Part shown: in pieces, positions 61,061 through 64,000 of the stretch
How the letters are laid out: each line of letters starts with the position of its first letter
Position numbering within the stretch: position 1 is the first letter of the stretch
Assembly (NCBI GenBank): GCA_018697195.1
Contig: JAGMWU010000036.1
Coordinates: forward strand, 324,115-388,114
Direction of reading: 5' to 3'
Source of the DNA: Certhia americana
Lineage: Eukaryota; Chordata; Aves; Passeriformes; Certhiidae
Length of the DNA: 64,000 nucleotides
The notes under the pieces: generated by a model
Database searches by the model: none
What the model was told of the DNA's origin: nothing
The model's input: the letters and a program-made list of their open reading frames with translations, nothing else
Made by a program: the position numbers and the translations under genes

Positions 61061-64000
61061 CTTCACTCCTTTACCTAAAATCTCTGAAATCTGGGAGAGG
61101 TTCATAAAAATCCCCCTGGTGCTCCCACAGGGCTCAGCAACTGCAGCAGGTGAGCAGAGAACTCCTGCAGAACCACTGTGGGATACTCTAGGTGCAAACA
61201 CCAAACCTCTTCCCCCACTGCAGGAACAGGATTGGGGGTCAGCCCAGAACAGACCTTTCCAGCCAGCAGCTTGTGGCATTTTCATCCCATTCCACTTGGA
61301 GCCAGTGTGTATTGCTAACATGGCTGTGTATTTTTATTTTTGTGGAAATGCACTCACAACACATTTAAACACTTAACTGGAGGCTATTTGAAGAAAGACA
61401 GATGGACAAGCACTTAAATTTCAAAAGTCAGACCTCTAATTTCCCCCAAAGAGAATGGTTTGTGTTTCAGCTAACAGGTTTCAGTGTTGTTGGCCCCAAA
61501 TTCCCCATAAGGATTCCATTTAACAGAGTGATCAAACACACTTCGAGTGGAAATGTATGGACAAAGTCAGGGACCTTGAAGTCTAATATTTAAAAAAAAG
61601 AAAATTAATAAAAGCTCTGCCTTCACAATGTGGATTCCACGACTGTCTGATATTCTTCACAAACCTCTGTTATTCCAGAAGTACTTGTGAGACTCCCACA
61701 AGCAGGATTTGATAATATGAAGAAAATAAAAAGTATCTATTTATAAAGATCCATCCACATTCTAGTCTGATCCATGTTCGACATGGACCAAATCAAGTCT
61801 GTCTAAATATAAGGAAAGACTCAACTATGATGGGCTAAGCATTAGGATATTCACTTCCCAAAGCAGCTTTTCTTCCAGGCAAAATCCCAGCCAAATGGTA
61901 AAGCCACTCAAAAAACCCAACCCTATAAAACTGGATTCCCAGTGAGCAAGCCTGACTATTCTGCCTCACCTCTCCTGCTAAAGGAGAATGAGGCTCAGTT
62001 GCCCACGGAATGCTTTGAAATCCTCGGATTAGTGCTAAAAAGAAATGCAATTAGCAACTTGTCCAATACAAAGAAAAGGTGTTTAGCTTGGAATGTACAG
62101 GAACTGGGGATGCAGGCAGGGAATAAGATTCCCTGGGACTTCTAATTGAGCGTGTAGTTCTGAAAAATGACTGTGGAAATATCAAAAGCTTTTAAAAGCC
62201 CAGTGAACTCCTCCTAGATCTTGGCCTAATTGATTAAATTAGTGTAAGAGCCACTTCCCAGTAACAACTGCAGATTTTATGAGGTACGAAGCAGTGTCTG
62301 GACACAGGCACAGAATGGGATTAACATGCACAGGGCAGTGCTGCTGGGGTTTCAAAGGCTTCTGCTGTGTGCTGAAGGAAAGAATTTACTTCATGAATCA
62401 GAGCTGGGACCAATCAATTCCAGAAGGAAGAATCACTTTAATCCAGAACGTCTGAATCAAAAGCCTTAGGAACAGGATTCTTTCATGCCAGCAATTAACA
62501 CATGGTGCCTGTTCTAGAGGAACAAATGGAAGAGCTTTTCTGAAACCTCATTACTTAATAAGTCCTGAAAATTTCAAAGTGATTTTAAAAACCGAATTCC
62601 TCCTGCTTCCTTGTAACTATTTAATACCTTCCCAGAAAGAGATGAAGCAAATTTCAGAGGCAAGGGTGACACTGACCTTAGAGGAAGGGCTGTCACGTGC
62701 CCTAATTAAACACAGGGGGTTATTAGTAATTGCACAATGTCTCATTACTGCCTAAGCAGTGCCTTTTCCAGTTCCCTGTGTCCCTGGTGATTGATGAACC
62801 TGAGCAGGATGCAAAGGGACTGCAAGAAACATCACAACTTCAGGGAGAAAGCATCTCTTGAAAGATCCCCAAGAAATTCAGGATTTAATCTCTCCTCCTG
62901 CATCTGCCAGAGGGGCTGCAGCTGTGTGGGTACATCTCGTGGAGGGGGCAGAAGCTCTAAACTCCTATTTTATCTACTAATTCAGAACTGATTAAATGCA
63001 AGTAGCTGCTAAAGTGGATCTGACCAGCTGGGGCACACAAAATTAATGCAAAATGCTTTTAGAAGGCACCAGGCTCTTCTGTAGAAGGTTGGAATAGTTT
63101 CTAAATATGAAATTAGTATCCTAAAGAATGTAAGTAACACTCCACCTTCAGGTCCTGCTCATTTGTTGGCCCCTGCAATAGGTTATATTTTAAACAACTC
63201 ACTAGGATTTGCACTCAGCCACAATCCAGAGGCACTGTCAAACTCTGCATCCACTCTCATTCGCCATCTCCTGTTTCTAGGACAAAATTAATCTCAGCAT
63301 GTTCTCTGTGTAAATCATCCACACACAGATGTGCTTCACATTAGAGAGGGACCTTTCCTGCAACTGAACCAATTCATCTCGAATCCTTTACAAGCTCACC
63401 TGCTTCTGCAGTGATGCCTGAGCCAAAGAAAAAAGATTTTAAAAAAATATTTTCTGAAATTCCACTTCGAAACACAATTCTTGAAACATTCTGGCCAGAT
63501 GAATGTAAAACACTACATCAAATCTACACAGAACAAAGTGAGATTCTTCCTGGAGATAATTCCAAGCACTAAAATGTAAATTATGACACTGATGCTACAA
63601 GGAGAGACAAGTGGAAGCCTCAGACTCATCCCCAGAAGCAGCAGGATGGCTGAGCTGATAAATCAGAGCAGGAGATGAACGGGGTCGTTACCTCACAGCC
63701 CAGCATCCTTCTTTAAGGGAAAAAAATTTAAAGTGCTGCAGGAGTCACAAAGTTTCTGGACTGTAAACTCATGATTCTTAAATATCTGGAACTATAGCTA
63801 GTAAGGAAAGTCAGACAATGTGAGAAAGGGAAGGGATGATTTAAATATAAATGAAAAACATCATCCTAATGGCAAGGTAGAGGAAAACAAATTAATAGAG
63901 AGACCGTGTTGAATGTGGCAGCCAAAACACTGAAACTTGATTGTACCATTCCAGTATTACAGCCCCTCCTGTTTCAAAAGCAATTATATTGTAACTATAC

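Overview
The window is nuclear DNA from a bird. Five split genes with short vertebrate introns and consensus splice sites lie among many fragments of the avian LINE CR1. The exons translate to close relatives of the vertebrate genes EMC1, MRTO4, AKR7A2, SLC66A1 and CAPZB. From memory, this is the gene order and orientation of human 1p36.13, whose chicken counterpart is microchromosome 21. The minisatellite density fits a microchromosome. A passerine is my best guess, but the sequence alone does not prove it.

Layout from left to right. 1-540 is an A/C-rich degenerate repeat. 1301-11877 (minus) is a complete 23-exon EMC1. 11878-12063 is a GC-rich head-to-head promoter shared with MRTO4. 12064-13544 is an error-ridden first copy of the start of MRTO4, which runs into a 548-N gap (13545-14092). 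14093-17036 is an error-ridden second copy of the 5' part of EMC1. 17212-19824 (plus) is the readable MRTO4. 20642-24627 (minus) is a complete 7-exon AKR7A2, tail-to-tail with MRTO4. 24628-25020 is a second CpG-rich bidirectional promoter. 25491-30884 (plus) is SLC66A1 with seven coding exons. 30885-33699 is intergenic. 33700-64000 (minus) holds the 3' two thirds of CAPZB, whose N-terminal exons lie beyond the right edge.

The main structural anomaly is that 9039-13544 and 14093-18744 are the same locus, placed in tandem around the gap. Each copy is degraded on its gap-facing side and clean on its outer side. This looks like two overlapping contig ends that were not merged, not a biological duplication. 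The two ends also differ by clean 18-bp and 12-bp repeat units, which may be real allelic differences.

The genes do not form a pathway. EMC1 is the large ER-luminal subunit of the membrane protein insertase EMC. MRTO4 is a nucleolar pre-60S ribosome assembly factor. AKR7A2 is a cytosolic aldehyde reductase. SLC66A1 exports cationic amino acids from lysosomes. CAPZB is the beta subunit of the actin barbed-end capping protein. The pairing is regulatory and positional: two divergent promoters and one convergent 3' end. I found no undescribed multi-gene system. The most unusual DNA is an in-register 46 x 21-bp minisatellite that starts on the first base of SLC66A1 intron 1, and a perfect 23-bp hairpin in a CAPZB intron.
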